Source: Nostocoides_A vanveenii (GTDB lineage Bacteria; Actinomycetota; Actinomycetes; Actinomycetales; Dermatophilaceae). From it: a DNA stretch of 64,000 bases. Both the position numbers and the translations under genes were made by a program. The notes under the pieces were generated by a model. The model saw only the letters and a program-made list of their open reading frames with translations. It was not told where the DNA came from and made no database searches. The number at the start of each line of letters is the position of its first letter. Positions within the stretch are counted from its first letter, which is position 1. Below, in pieces: positions 48,376-57,221 of this stretch. The stretch lies in the NCBI RefSeq assembly GCF_039531165.1, contig NZ_BAAAPN010000034.1, positions 62,001 to 126,000 of the forward strand. The letters run 5' to 3'.

Positions 48376-49134
48376 TCAGTCCTCGGCGTCGAGTTCCGCG
48401 AGCACCTCGTCGGAGATGTCGCCATTGGCGAAGACGTTCTGGACGTCGTCGGAATCCTCCAGGGCGACGATGACGCGGATCATCCGCTTGGCGCCCTCGA
48501 GGTCGAGCGGGACCTGCAGGTTGGGGACGAAGGACGCCTCGGCGGAGTCGTAGTCGATGCCGGCGTCCTTGAGGGCGTTGCGCACGCCGACATAGTCCGA
48601 GGCCTCGGAGACGATCTCGTAGGAGTCGCCGTTGTCGTTGACCTCTTCGGCTCCGGCGTCCAGGACGACCTCGAGGATGTCGTCCTCGCTCTTCTCGCCC
48701 TTGGGGACGATCACGACGCCCTTGCGATTGAAGATGTAGGCCACCGAGCCTGGGTCGGCGAGGTTGCCGCCGTTGCGGGTGAGCGCCGTGCGCACCTCGG
48801 CCGCCGCGCGGTTGCGGTTGTCGGTGAGGCACTCGATCAGAAGCGCGACGCCGCCGGGGGCATACCCCTCATACATGATCGTCTGCCAGTCCGCGCCGCC
48901 GGCCTCGGCACCGGAGCCGCGCTTGACGGCCCGGTCGATATTGTCATTGGGGACCGAGGACTTCTTGGCCTTGTAGATCGCATCCCAAAGGGTGGGGTTG
49001 CCGTCCGGGTCGCCGCCGCCACTGCGCGCCGCGACCTCGATGTTCTTGATCAGCTTGGCGAAGAGCTTGCCGCGCTTGGCGTCCTTGGCGGCCTTCTGGT
49101 GCTTCGTAGTGGCCCATTTGGAGTGGCCGGACAT
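48376..49134 (-). CDS. YebC/PmpR family regulator (TACO1-like)
   Basis: A 252-residue YebC protein. MSGHSKWATTKHQKAAKDAK is the invariant N-terminus, and KSSVPNDNIDRAVKRGSG and MYEGYAPGGVALLIECLTDN are signatures. Homologues act as transcription regulators or as ribosome factors aiding proline-rich translation. ATG 49134 is secure. It lies between ruvC and pdxT, as in mycobacteria. Confidence 0.94.
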   Translation of the reverse strand: MSGHSKWATTKHQKAAKDAKRGKLFAKLIKNIEVAARSGGGDPDGNPTLWDAIYKAKKSSVPNDNIDRAVKRGSGAEAGGADWQTIMYEGYAPGGVALLIECLTDNRNRAAAEVRTALTRNGGNLADPGSVAYIFNRKGVVIVPKGEKSEDDILEVVLDAGAEEVNDNGDSYEIVSEASDYVGVRNALKDAGIDYDSAEASFVPNLQVPLDLEGAKRMIRVIVALEDSDDVQNVFANGDISDEVLAELDAED

Positions 49135-49160
49135 GCGTCACCTTCGAGAAAGTCGGGTTG

Positions 49161-49781
49161 TTACGGGCTGTCGGGCGATAGTACCGGCCGGCCCTCGACC
49201 ATGCGGACGAAGAGCTGGTGGATGCGGTGATCGCGGGTGACCTCCGGATGGAAGGACGTCGCCAGGAGATTACCCTGCCGGACCGCCACCACCGCGCCGG
49301 TGGCCGGTCCTGCCTCGACCCGCGCGAGGACGCTCGCGTGCGGGCCGACCGCCTCGACCCAGGGGGCGCGGATGAACACGGCGCGCAGCGGCTCGGGGCC
49401 GAGTTCCCGGATGTGGAGATCCGCCTCGAAGGAGTCCACCTGGCGGCCGAAGGCGTTGCGGCGCACGGTGATATCAAGGCCGCCGAGAGTCTGCTGGTCG
49501 GCGCGCCCGCCCTCGATCCGATCGGCGAGCATGATCATCCCCGCGCACGAGCCGTATGCCGGCATCCCCGCCGCAAGCCGCTCCCGGAGCGGGTCGTCGA
49601 GGGCGAAGGCACGCACAAGCTTGTCCATGGTCGTCGACTCGCCACCGGGGATAATGAGGCCATCGATCCGGGCGACCTCCTGCGGGCGGCGGATCGTCAC
49701 AACGTCGACATCGAGGCTGCGCAGCACATCGACGTGCTCTCGGACATCGCCCTGAACCGCGAGGACCCCGATCGTCGTCAT
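49161..49781 (-). CDS. pdxT: pyridoxal 5'-phosphate synthase glutaminase subunit PdxT
   Basis: A 206-residue class I glutaminase that feeds ammonia to PdxS. It begins MTTIGVLAVQGDVREHVDVL and has IPGGESTTMDKLV, nucleophile Cys in YGSCAGMIMLAD and the His-Glu pair in FHPEVTRDHRIH. It is separated from pdxS by about 1.6 kb of accessory DNA. Confidence 0.95.
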   Translation of the reverse strand: MTTIGVLAVQGDVREHVDVLRSLDVDVVTIRRPQEVARIDGLIIPGGESTTMDKLVRAFALDDPLRERLAAGMPAYGSCAGMIMLADRIEGGRADQQTLGGLDITVRRNAFGRQVDSFEADLHIRELGPEPLRAVFIRAPWVEAVGPHASVLARVEAGPATGAVVAVRQGNLLATSFHPEVTRDHRIHQLFVRMVEGRPVLSPDSP

Positions 49782-49916
49782 GCGGGCGAGGGGCTCGCCA
49801 GGGTGACGTCTACTCCTGGCAGCACCTGCGCTTGGGATCGGCCGGACACAGCCGGCAGTCTAGTGACCAGTCCCCGCTGCCTTCACCGGAGAAGACGCGC
49901 GGCAGACGATCCCTCG

Positions 49917-49971
49917 ACTTTGCCTCGCAAAGTAATGCGAGCTTTGCCGTGCAAAGTTTGTGCCGCAAAGT
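49917..49971. promoter_or_regulatory. three operator copies upstream of the membrane-protein gene
   Basis: ACTTTGCCTCGCAAAGT (49917-49933) and GCTTTGCCGTGCAAAGT (49941-49957) are palindromes with the core CTTTGC-N3-GCAAAG. A third, imperfect copy AGTTTGTGCCGCAAAGT (49955-49971) overlaps the end of the second. All lie 14-68 bases before the ATG at 49985. They are most simply the sites of the winged-helix protein encoded two genes on. Confidence 0.75.
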
Positions 49972-49984
49972 CAGGAGACCACAG

Positions 49985-50692
49985 ATGACCGACCTCACCA
50001 CGAGCACGACCCACGCCCACCTGCGCACCACGCCGACCGGCCCGGCCCCGCGCGGCTCCGCCGCGAAGGACAACGCCATCTGCGCAGCTATCCTCGCCGG
50101 TGCGGCGATCGCCTGGTTCGGCTGGGGCCAGGCCGGACACCGGCTCGGCGCAGTCCTCGGCATCGGGTCCGTCCTCGCTGCGCTCGTCACGGTCGCCGCC
50201 GCCATCGGCATCGGCGTCATCTGGCTCCAGGTGCGCAGGCAGGAGCCGTATGCCGGGCCGACCGCCGCGACCGCGGCCTTCTTCGGGATCTTGCTCGTGC
50301 TCGCCGGTGCCCTCACCGCCGTGCGGACCCGCCAGGCCACGGCCGGAATCAGCGGATCGAGCGACTGGCAGGGCTCGATCTACGGCTTCGGGTGGGGCCT
50401 GGGCTTCCTCGCCCATTTCGCGCTGGCCGGGGCACTGGTCCGCGCCGGCGCACCGGCCACCGCGATGGGTGTCCAGGGTGTCGTCGGATCCCTGGTCGTC
50501 GTCGGCCTGATGTATCTCTTCGGGGCGGCCGTATGGGGCGTGCGCCCGATGGCCGTGCTCGGCGCCTGGCTCCTCATCGTCGCCGCAGGGGCGGGCTTGG
50601 CGGGCCCGGTCACCGCCGCGCTTATCGGTGCCGTCCTTGGGGGCGGCGGGTTCCTGGCGGCGGCCGGGTGGCTGACGGTGACGCGGCGATGA
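49985..50692 (+). CDS. multi-span membrane protein, unknown function
   Basis: A 235-residue protein with a polar N-terminus of about 32 residues, then six or seven hydrophobic spans separated by very short loops (AICAAILAGAAIAWFGWG, AATAAFFGILLVLAGALTAV, FGWGLGFLAHFALAGALVRA, VVGLMYLFGAAVWG). GGAG lies 7 bases before ATG 49985. No transporter signature is visible to me. It overlaps the regulator gene by four bases (ATGA) and is preceded by three operators, so it is probably the regulated output of that regulator. Confidence 0.75.
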   Translation: MTDLTTSTTHAHLRTTPTGPAPRGSAAKDNAICAAILAGAAIAWFGWGQAGHRLGAVLGIGSVLAALVTVAAAIGIGVIWLQVRRQEPYAGPTAATAAFFGILLVLAGALTAVRTRQATAGISGSSDWQGSIYGFGWGLGFLAHFALAGALVRAGAPATAMGVQGVVGSLVVVGLMYLFGAAVWGVRPMAVLGAWLLIVAAGAGLAGPVTAALIGAVLGGGGFLAAAGWLTVTRR

Positions 50693-50988
50693 CACGGGAG
50701 ACGACGACGGCCACCGACCTTGACCCGGTCATCCACGTCCCGGTCCGGCTGCGGCTCATGGTGATCCTGACCGAGCTCCCGGCAGGCGACACCATGTCCT
50801 TCCCGCGGCTACAGGACCTCCTAGAACTCACGCCGAGCAATCTGATCACCCACCTGCGCAAGCTCGAAGAGGCCCGCTACGTCGAAACGGTCAAGACGGG
50901 ACGGGTGACGACCGCCCACGTCACCGACGGCGGGCGGGCGGCCTTCACGGCATACCGCAGGAATCTGGCGGCGCTGCTGGGAGGCTGA
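50689..50988 (+). CDS. winged-helix transcriptional regulator
   Basis: A 99-residue DNA-binding protein with the pattern RLRLMVILTELPAGDTMSFP, then LQDLLELTPSNLITHLRKLE (helix-turn-helix) and the wing ARYVETVKTGRVTTAHVTDG. It fits the short MarR/ArsR-like HTH_34 group of single-domain regulators. No metal-binding cysteines are present. It is translationally coupled to the membrane protein. Autoregulation through the upstream palindromes is inferred. Confidence 0.85.
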   Translation: MTRETTTATDLDPVIHVPVRLRLMVILTELPAGDTMSFPRLQDLLELTPSNLITHLRKLEEARYVETVKTGRVTTAHVTDGGRAAFTAYRRNLAALLGG

Positions 50989-51010
50989 GGGCCGGCGGCC
51001 CGGCGAGCGA

Positions 51011-51178
51011 TCAGGGCGCCTGTCCGGCCGGGGCGGCGAGCCCGGCGATGAAGACTTCGACGCCGAAGGCGAAGCGTTCGTCGCCGCCGCCGGTGGTCAT
51101 CGCCCCGACTATGGCCGTCAGATAGGGATAGCGATCGGCCGGGAGCGTCGGCGACGCGCCCCCGATCAGGGCACAACG
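51011..51178 (-). pseudogene. C-terminal fragment of a TetR-family regulator
   Basis: The minus strand reads SPTLPADRYPYLTAIVGAMT, then GGGDERFAFGVEVFIAGLAA before TGA, resembling the C-terminal ligand domain of TetR/AcrR regulators (P..YP.L ... F.FG...I.GL). The N-terminal helix-turn-helix is missing: upstream sequence is instead the antisense of an MFS fragment. A deletion joining two divergent genes explains this. Confidence 0.55.
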
Positions 51179-51208
51179 GCATACGTCCTGCGGTAGGCCT
51201 CGCCGGGC

Positions 51209-51410
51209 GTCCTCCTCGCCGCGGAGATCATGGATTTGCTCGATGCCCTGATCACCTCGATCGCCGGCCCGACCATCGTGCGCGATCTCGGGGGCGGCGA
51301 GACACCCATCCAATGGCTGGCCGCGGCCTACACCCTGGCATGGCGAGCGGACTGCCTATCGGCGGGCGACTGGGTGAGATCGCCGGCCGGGTCGCGAACG
51401 ATGCCGGACG
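51209..51410 (+). pseudogene. N-terminal fragment of an MFS (DHA2-like) transporter
   Basis: VLLAAEIMDLLDALITSIAG and PTIVRDLGGGETPIQWLAAA, then YTLA, match the first span region of drug:H+ antiporter family 2. A one-base loss near 51340 puts the continuation (MASGLPIGGRLGEIAGR) in another frame. It ends at the pdxS gene, so it is a frameshifted stub of about 65 codons. Confidence 0.65.
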
Positions 51411-51421
51411 CGATCGGACCC

Positions 51422-52333
51422 TTACCAGCCGCGCTCGGCCAGTCGGTGCGGCTGCGGGATCTCATCGACATTGATGCCGACCATCGCCTCACCGAGGCCG
51501 CGCGAGACCTTGGCGATCATGTCGGGGTCGTCGAAGAAGGTGGTCGCCTTCACGATGGCTTCGGCGCGCTGGGCCGGGTTGCCGGACTTGAAGATCCCGG
51601 AGCCGACGAAGACGCCCTCGGCGCCGAGCTGCATCATCATCGCCGCGTCCGCGGGGGTGGCGATGCCGCCGGCGGTGAACAGCACGACCGGCAGCTTGCC
51701 CGCCTGCGCGACCTCTTTGACCAGCTCATACGGGGCCTGCAACTCCTTCGCGGCCACGAAGAGCTCGTCCTCGGGGAGATTCTGCAGGCGGCGGATCTCG
51801 CCGCGGATCTTGCGCATGTGGGTGGTGGCGTTCGAGACATCGCCGGTGCCGGCCTCGCCCTTGGAGCGGATCATGGCCGCCCCCTCGGTGATACGTCGCA
51901 GCGCCTCGCCGAGGTTGGTCGCCCCGCAGACGAAGGGCACCGTGAAGGCCCACTTGTCGATGTGGTTGGCGTAGTCGGCCGGAGTCAGCACTTCGGACTC
52001 GTCGATGTAGTCGACGCCCAGCGCCTGCAGAACCTGGGCCTCGACGAAGTGTCCGATGCGGGCCTTGGCCATCACCGGAATGGACACTGCGGCGATGATG
52101 CCGTCGATCATGTCGGGGTCGCTCATCCGCGACACGCCGCCCTGGGCCCGGATGTCGGCGGGCACTCGCTCGAGGGCCATGACCGCCACCGCGCCGGCAT
52201 CCTCGGCGATGCGCGCCTGCTCGGGGGTGACGACGTCCATGATGACGCCGCCCTTGAGCATCTCGGCCATGCCGCGCTTGACGCGAGCGGTGCCGGTCTC
52301 GGCACCGCTGGTGGGTGTGGTGGTGTCGGCCAT
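51422..52333 (-). CDS. pdxS: pyridoxal 5'-phosphate synthase subunit PdxS
   Basis: The 303-residue synthase that makes PLP from ribose 5-phosphate, glyceraldehyde 3-phosphate and ammonia. It has VKRGMAEMLKGGVIMDVVTP, ALERVPADIRAQGGVSRMSD with the first catalytic lysine region just before, VMAKARIGHFVEAQVLQALG, and GVFVGSGIFKS. An N-terminal extension of about 17 residues precedes the core. It is separated from pdxT by the regulator module and the TetR/MFS fragments. Confidence 0.96.
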   Translation of the reverse strand: MADTTTPTSGAETGTARVKRGMAEMLKGGVIMDVVTPEQARIAEDAGAVAVMALERVPADIRAQGGVSRMSDPDMIDGIIAAVSIPVMAKARIGHFVEAQVLQALGVDYIDESEVLTPADYANHIDKWAFTVPFVCGATNLGEALRRITEGAAMIRSKGEAGTGDVSNATTHMRKIRGEIRRLQNLPEDELFVAAKELQAPYELVKEVAQAGKLPVVLFTAGGIATPADAAMMMQLGAEGVFVGSGIFKSGNPAQRAEAIVKATTFFDDPDMIAKVSRGLGEAMVGINVDEIPQPHRLAERGW

Positions 52334-52478
52334 GACCGTGCGCCTCGATCGTTCTCAGGGATGGGGTGGGCCCGCCAGGAGGCGGCCCCGGAACCTGCCG
52401 AGTGTATGCCGCGCCCCGCGGGCCGCGCGAATGTCGAGGCGCGCGCGCCTGCGCCCATCGACTGTGGCGACCCCGTAG

Positions 52479-53057
52479 TCAGGGCGCCGGATCGCCCGGC
52501 AGCGCGTCGTCGAACTCGACGAAGTCCGGCAGGGCGGCATACCCGGCCAGGTGGAAGACCCGCACGACACCCTTGCGGCGGACCCGGCGCACATCGCGCA
52601 CCGCCTGGTTGAGGAAGTTCCGGGCGTACTGAGCCCGGCGACCTGCCGCCAGCACCCGCTCCCAGGCATCCCCGGCCGGTCCGTCGTCCGCCGCCAGGCC
52701 GGCGCGGACATCGACCGTCATGGTCGCGGCCAGGGCCTCGGTCAGTTGGGATTCGACATCCTCGCGCCGTCCGAAATGCTGACCGTCGAGCAGGTCCGCG
52801 CCCACGTGCTCGGTCGTGCGTTCCAATGCATCCGAGGCCGCCGCGGCCAGCAGCATCGAGGAGGCCGGGTCGAGCACCCCGCTGTTGGCCAACTCCAGGC
52901 TGGCCTCGGCTCGGCGCACGAGATTGGCATCGAGCGCGGACACCGCCCCCTCGGCGCGCGTGTGCAGCCGGTCGAGCCGGGCGGCTGTGTAGGACAGATA
53001 CCAGGCGACCGCCAGCACCAGGACCAGGCAGATCTCGAGGATCTCGCGCGCGCTCAT
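52479..53057 (-). CDS. LemA-like membrane-anchored protein
   Basis: A 192-residue protein with an N-terminal span (EICLVLVLAVAWYLSYTAA) followed by LDRLHTRAEGAVSALDANLV and RRAEASLELANSG, resembling the start of LemA-type proteins, then helical sequence. The start overlaps the pimA stop (ATGA), so it is coupled to the phosphoinositide mannoside genes. Its function is unknown, and the LemA assignment is moderate. Confidence 0.65.
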   Translation of the reverse strand: MSAREILEICLVLVLAVAWYLSYTAARLDRLHTRAEGAVSALDANLVRRAEASLELANSGVLDPASSMLLAAAASDALERTTEHVGADLLDGQHFGRREDVESQLTEALAATMTVDVRAGLAADDGPAGDAWERVLAAGRRAQYARNFLNQAVRDVRRVRRKGVVRVFHLAGYAALPDFVEFDDALPGDPAP

Positions 53058-54178
53058 CGCACAGGCTCAGCCGCAACGGTCACGGTGTCGTAGACGGCGA
53101 CCACGTCGCGGCCGACCCGGTCCCAGTCGAAGGCACCGGCCCGGCTGGCCGCGCGCTCGCCCAGCGCCCTCAACTCTCCCGGGGACCGGATCAAGTCGAC
53201 GATCACCCGAGCCAGGGCCGCGGGGTCCGCAGTTGGGAAGACCCGACCGCCGGGTCGCTCGCCGAGAACGCTGATAAAGGCCGGTAGGTCGCTGGCGACC
53301 ACCGGCGTCCCCGTAGCCATGGCCTCCACCAGCACGATCCCGAAGCTCTCCCCGTGGGTATTGGGCGCGGCATACAGATCGATCGAGGCGAGAAGATCGG
53401 CCTTGGTCGCGTCGTCCACCGCGCCGAGGAACTCCGTCGCCGCGGCGACGCGCGCCGTCATCAGTCCGGCCACCTCCGCCGGCTCCCCTGGGCCCGCGAC
53501 CAGCAACCGCGCGCCCGGGATCGCCGCGAGCAAGGCGTCGAAGGCCTCGGCCAGCACCGCAAAACCCTTGCGCGGCTCGGCGATCCGCCCGAGGAAACCG
53601 ATCGTCGGCCGCCCCGGGCTACCCGCCCACTCCGGCCGGGGCGTCGCCCCCGCGAACTGCGCGACGTCCACGCCATTGGGGATCACGACCGCGTCGCCGC
53701 CGATATGCCGGCGCACAGTCCGTCGCGCATCCTCGGAGACCGCGATCCGGCCAGTGATCCTCTCCAGCGAGGGTCGCAGCAGTGGATGGGCGGCGAGCAT
53801 CGCTCGCGAGCGCAGGGTGGACGTGTGAAAGGTCGCCACGATCGGCCCCGTCGCTGCCCACAGGGCGATCACGCTTGCGCTCGGCGTCATGGGCTCGTGG
53901 AGGTGGACCACGTCGAAGTCCCCCTCCGACAACCAGCGCGAGACCCGTCCCGCGGTGACCGGCCCGAAGGTCAGCCGCGCGACCGACCCGTTGTAGCGGA
54001 CCGGTACGGCCCGACCACACGACGTCAGATAGTCCGGGAGGTCGCTTTCGTCCTCGGCCGGGGCCAGCACCCGCACCTCGTGGCCGCGCTGCCGCAGCCA
54101 CCCCGCGAGGTCACGCACGTGATACTGCACGCCGCCGGGGACATCCCAGCTGTAGGGGCAGACCAGGCCGATGCGCAT
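53054..54178 (-). CDS. pimA: phosphatidylinositol mannosyltransferase PimA
   Basis: A 374-residue GT4 glycosyltransferase that adds the first mannose from GDP-mannose to phosphatidylinositol. MRIGLVCPYSWDVPGGVQYH is the typical N-terminus; FHTSTLRSRAM, GFLGRIAEPRKGFAVLAEAF and the GT4 end motif ESFGIVLVEAMATGTPVVAS are present. It lies between patA and a LemA-like gene, in the conserved PIM cluster. It starts almost at the patA stop. Confidence 0.92.
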   Translation of the reverse strand: MRIGLVCPYSWDVPGGVQYHVRDLAGWLRQRGHEVRVLAPAEDESDLPDYLTSCGRAVPVRYNGSVARLTFGPVTAGRVSRWLSEGDFDVVHLHEPMTPSASVIALWAATGPIVATFHTSTLRSRAMLAAHPLLRPSLERITGRIAVSEDARRTVRRHIGGDAVVIPNGVDVAQFAGATPRPEWAGSPGRPTIGFLGRIAEPRKGFAVLAEAFDALLAAIPGARLLVAGPGEPAEVAGLMTARVAAATEFLGAVDDATKADLLASIDLYAAPNTHGESFGIVLVEAMATGTPVVASDLPAFISVLGERPGGRVFPTADPAALARVIVDLIRSPGELRALGERAASRAGAFDWDRVGRDVVAVYDTVTVAAEPVR

Positions 54179-54179
54179 G

Positions 54180-55109
54180 TCACCGATCCTCTCCCAACCC
54201 GCTCACGGGATCGAGGTCGGCCATGAAAACTCGTTGCAACATATGCCAATCGCTCGGATCGTCGGCCACGACGGCGCCGAGCGCGTCCGCGCATCGCTGC
54301 GTCATCGTGTGGGCGCGCTCCCGCGTCGACCCCTCGGCCGGCACGGCGACCGGGTCGTGGAAACGGATATCGATGCCCCACCCCCGCCCGCGGCGCGTAT
54401 GCCGGATGGTCACCGGAAAGAGCGGCGCACCCACCGCGAGCGCCAGCGCAGCGGGCCCGATCGCCATCCGCGCCGGCTGTCCGCAGAAGACCACTTCCAC
54501 CCCGCCGCCGGTCAGGTCCCGGTCCGCGAGCAGAGGCACGACCACCGGTCCGACGGCTTCGCGGCGCAACCCCGCGAAGACGTCACCGCCCCCCGTCAGG
54601 GGGAGGATCGTCATACCGAGCAGGGTGCGGAAGTCGAGGAACTCCGCGAAAACCGCCTCCGGCTCCAGCCGCTCCGCGACCGTCACGACGCGCCCGAGCG
54701 CCCGGCAGCACCAGGCGCCCGCCAGATCCCAGTTGCCCAGATGCCCGAGGAAGCACACGACCGGCCCGCCCGCCGCGAGCACCGCCCGCACCGGCCCCTC
54801 CCCTGCCACCGTGACCTTGGCGTCGACGTCCGCGGCGCTCATGGCCGGCAGCCGGAAGGCCTCGCAGTAGTAGCGCAGGTAGGCCCGCATCCCGCGCCGC
54901 ACCAGAGCGTCCAACTCCACGTCGTTGAGGTCGGGCCGCACCCGGGCATAATTCGCGCGCAGGCGCCGCACGCCGGTCCCGCCGCGGCGCACCGTCACAT
55001 CGGCGACCCGGTCGAAGATCCCGTATGCTGCGCCCTCCGGCAACGCGCGCACCACCGCCCACCCGAGGCGGAACCCCGCGACCGTCAGCAGGTCGCCCGC
55101 GCGGCTCAC
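54180..55109 (-). CDS. phosphatidylinositol mannoside acyltransferase (PatA-like)
   Basis: A 309-residue LpxL/HtrB-family acyltransferase that acylates PIM. The catalytic HxxxxD block is LGHLGNWDLAG, with ILPLTGGGDVFAGLRREA and VPLLADRDLTGGGVEVVFCG further on. GTG 55109 overlaps the pgsA1 stop (GTGA). Longer in-frame starts run antisense through pgsA1. The order pgsA1-patA-pimA equals Rv2612c-Rv2611c-Rv2610c. Confidence 0.9.
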   Translation of the reverse strand: MSRAGDLLTVAGFRLGWAVVRALPEGAAYGIFDRVADVTVRRGGTGVRRLRANYARVRPDLNDVELDALVRRGMRAYLRYYCEAFRLPAMSAADVDAKVTVAGEGPVRAVLAAGGPVVCFLGHLGNWDLAGAWCCRALGRVVTVAERLEPEAVFAEFLDFRTLLGMTILPLTGGGDVFAGLRREAVGPVVVPLLADRDLTGGGVEVVFCGQPARMAIGPAALALAVGAPLFPVTIRHTRRGRGWGIDIRFHDPVAVPAEGSTRERAHTMTQRCADALGAVVADDPSDWHMLQRVFMADLDPVSGLGEDR

Positions 55110-55717
55110 AGCTCCGCGAGGGCCTGGACGCGCACCGCCCACATGCGCTGGATCACGGTGATCAGGCTGGCCAGGGCGAGCAGGGCCAGCACGGTCGTCA
55201 GCACGATCTCGGGCAGCCCGAGGCCGACCAGGCCGGTGGTGACCAGGGTGGCGACCAGCCGGTCGGCGCGCTCGGCGATGCCGACATTCGCGGTCATACC
55301 GAGGCCTTCGGCGCGCGCCTTGGCGTAGGAGACCACGCTGCCGAGGATCAGACAGGCCAGCGCCAGGGCCGCCATCAGGTTGTCGTCGCCGCCACCGGCA
55401 TACCACAGGACGAGGCCGCCGAAGATCGCTGCGTCGCCCATCCGGTCGAGGGTGGAATCGAGATACGCGCCCCACTTACCCGAGCGGCCGGACATCCGCG
55501 CCATCACGCCGTCGACGGTGTCGGAGAAGACGAAGGCCGTGATGACCAGGGTCCCGATGAAGAACTCGTGCCGCGGGTAGAAGGCCAGCGCTCCGAAGCA
55601 CACGCCGAGCGTCCCGACGATGGTGACGACGTCGGGTGAGATGCCGAGCGCGAGGAAGAGCCTGGCAACCGGGGTGAAGACCTTGGTGAAAAAGGCCCGC
55701 GCATATCGATTGAGCAT
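55106..55717 (-). CDS. pgsA1: phosphatidylinositol-phosphate synthase
   Basis: A 203-residue CDP-alcohol phosphatidyltransferase that attaches inositol 1-phosphate to CDP-diacylglycerol. The complete catalytic motif reads DTVDGVMARMSGRSGKWGAY and then LDSTLDR. About six spans are predicted. Its place at the head of patA-pimA supports the PIP synthase assignment over other family members. ATG 55717 is the natural start. Confidence 0.9.
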   Translation of the reverse strand: MLNRYARAFFTKVFTPVARLFLALGISPDVVTIVGTLGVCFGALAFYPRHEFFIGTLVITAFVFSDTVDGVMARMSGRSGKWGAYLDSTLDRMGDAAIFGGLVLWYAGGGDDNLMAALALACLILGSVVSYAKARAEGLGMTANVGIAERADRLVATLVTTGLVGLGLPEIVLTTVLALLALASLITVIQRMWAVRVQALAEL

Positions 55718-55800
55718 GGTGGCTCACAGCGTAGCCACGCGCACCCCCAGCGCGCCGTAGGTGCCACGGTCCGCGCGCCGTGCCATGACACCATGCCCGT

Positions 55801-56292
55801 ATGCAGGAGGGGAGCCGGGGCCGGTTGACCCCCACCGCCGTGGGCTGGCGGGTTGTTGTGACCGCGGCGTTGACCGTCGGCGTCTGGGCAGGGACTGCCG
55901 TCGGGAATGACCAGTGGTGGCCCTTCGCACCCATGTCGCAGTACGCCTTCCTCGTCCAAAATGGCCAAGCAGGCATCGTCAACAGCCCGTTCATGGAAGC
56001 CCGGCTGACCGACGGCACCCTGGAGCGGGTCGCGCTGAGCGCTCAGGGGTTGGGCATCGAGCGCTCGGAGATCGAGGGCCAGTTGCCCAGCTTCATCCGC
56101 GAGCCGAGCCGGATGCAGGCCATCGCCATCCTGCGCGCCCGCCGGGAGCCGGACGCGCCGCGTTATACGGCCGTCTATCTGCGCAACCGGCAGACCCGTC
56201 TGGACGCGGCCCGCACCGAGAAGATCATCGATCTCGCCTCCTGGCAGGTCCGCGATCCGCAGGATCCCGAGTCCTGGGACGGGCGGCCGTGA
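55801..56292 (+). CDS. membrane-anchored hypothetical protein, HTTM partner
   Basis: A 163-residue protein with one N-terminal span (GWRVVVTAALTVGVWAGTAV), followed by QWWPFAPMSQYAFLVQ and an extracytoplasmic domain. The WPFAPMSQYA motif near residue 39 seems to be a family signature, and such proteins accompany HTTM-type proteins. The stop overlaps the next GTG (GTGA). It is the first gene of a five-gene plus-strand operon inserted in the PIM block. Confidence 0.7.
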   Translation: MQEGSRGRLTPTAVGWRVVVTAALTVGVWAGTAVGNDQWWPFAPMSQYAFLVQNGQAGIVNSPFMEARLTDGTLERVALSAQGLGIERSEIEGQLPSFIREPSRMQAIAILRARREPDAPRYTAVYLRNRQTRLDAARTEKIIDLASWQVRDPQDPESWDGRP

Positions 56293-57185
56293 CCGCGCCG
56301 GCGACGGGGAGCCGGGCCCGCGCGACGGGCCTGCGCCCTTGGCTGTTCGCTCCGGTCGCGCTGGCGAGGGTGGCGTGGCTGCGCACTCTGATCTATCTCT
56401 ATGTCGTCTTCGACGTCCTCGTGGTCGTCACCGATCCGATCCCGCACGGCTGGGTCCCAGTCGAGCTCTACCACCCGGTGCTCGTCCGTCAGGTGCTGCA
56501 TCTGCCCGCCCCGAGCCCGGTCTACGTCCGCGTCCTTTTGGCCGTCATCCTGCTCTCGGCCCTGGTGGCCGCAACCGGCCGGCTGCCGCGGATCGCCGGC
56601 CTGATCTGTGCGTTCGGGATGCTCGACTGGATCTCGAATGCCTTCTCCTACAGCAAGATCGATCACGATCACTATGCGTTGATCATCGCGCTCTTCGTGC
56701 TGCCCACGGTCGGCCGGGCGCGTTATCGCGATGTCGACGTGCGCACGGAGGCTGCGGGCTGGGCGATCCGGATGATCCAGATGTCCGCGGTCGCCATCTA
56801 CTTCCTCAGCGCCTGGGCCAAGATGCGCTTCGGCACCTGGGGCTGGGCCAATGGCGCGACCTTGATCTGGGCGCTGACCCGGCGCCCGAACGGTCTGGCG
56901 CCCTGGATCGCCTCGCACCCCACCCTGACCCACGCCCTCCAATGGCTCATCCTCGTTGCGGAGTCCTGCTCCCCCGCGTTGTTGTGGTTGCGAGGCCGGG
57001 CACTCGCCGCCGGCTTGCTCTTCTTCCTCGGTTTCCACGCCAGCACCTACTACTTGCTGCGTATCCACTTCCTGCCCTTGGTCGTCTGCCTGTTCGCCTT
57101 CATGCCGCTGGAACGCATCGCGCCGTATGTCGCGTCCGGCCGCACTGCGCGCATCGGCCGAAACAATCCCGTCACATCGCGGTGA
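56289..57185 (+). CDS. HTTM-like multi-span membrane protein
   Basis: A 298-residue protein with about six spans, related to HTTM (vitamin-K-dependent gamma-carboxylase-like) and DoxX-like proteins. Visible features are VAWLRTLIYLYVVFDVLVVV, ISNAFSYSKIDHDHYALIIA, and QMSAVAIYFLSAWAKMRFGT followed by WGWANGAT. GTG 56289 is coupled to the preceding small protein. No vitamin-K carboxylase active-site pair is evident to me, so the reaction is unknown. Confidence 0.75.
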   Translation: MTAPATGSRARATGLRPWLFAPVALARVAWLRTLIYLYVVFDVLVVVTDPIPHGWVPVELYHPVLVRQVLHLPAPSPVYVRVLLAVILLSALVAATGRLPRIAGLICAFGMLDWISNAFSYSKIDHDHYALIIALFVLPTVGRARYRDVDVRTEAAGWAIRMIQMSAVAIYFLSAWAKMRFGTWGWANGATLIWALTRRPNGLAPWIASHPTLTHALQWLILVAESCSPALLWLRGRALAAGLLFFLGFHASTYYLLRIHFLPLVVCLFAFMPLERIAPYVASGRTARIGRNNPVTSR

Positions 57186-57221
57186 CCCCGAGGTCACTCG
57201 CCATCCCTAGGCTTGCTCACC

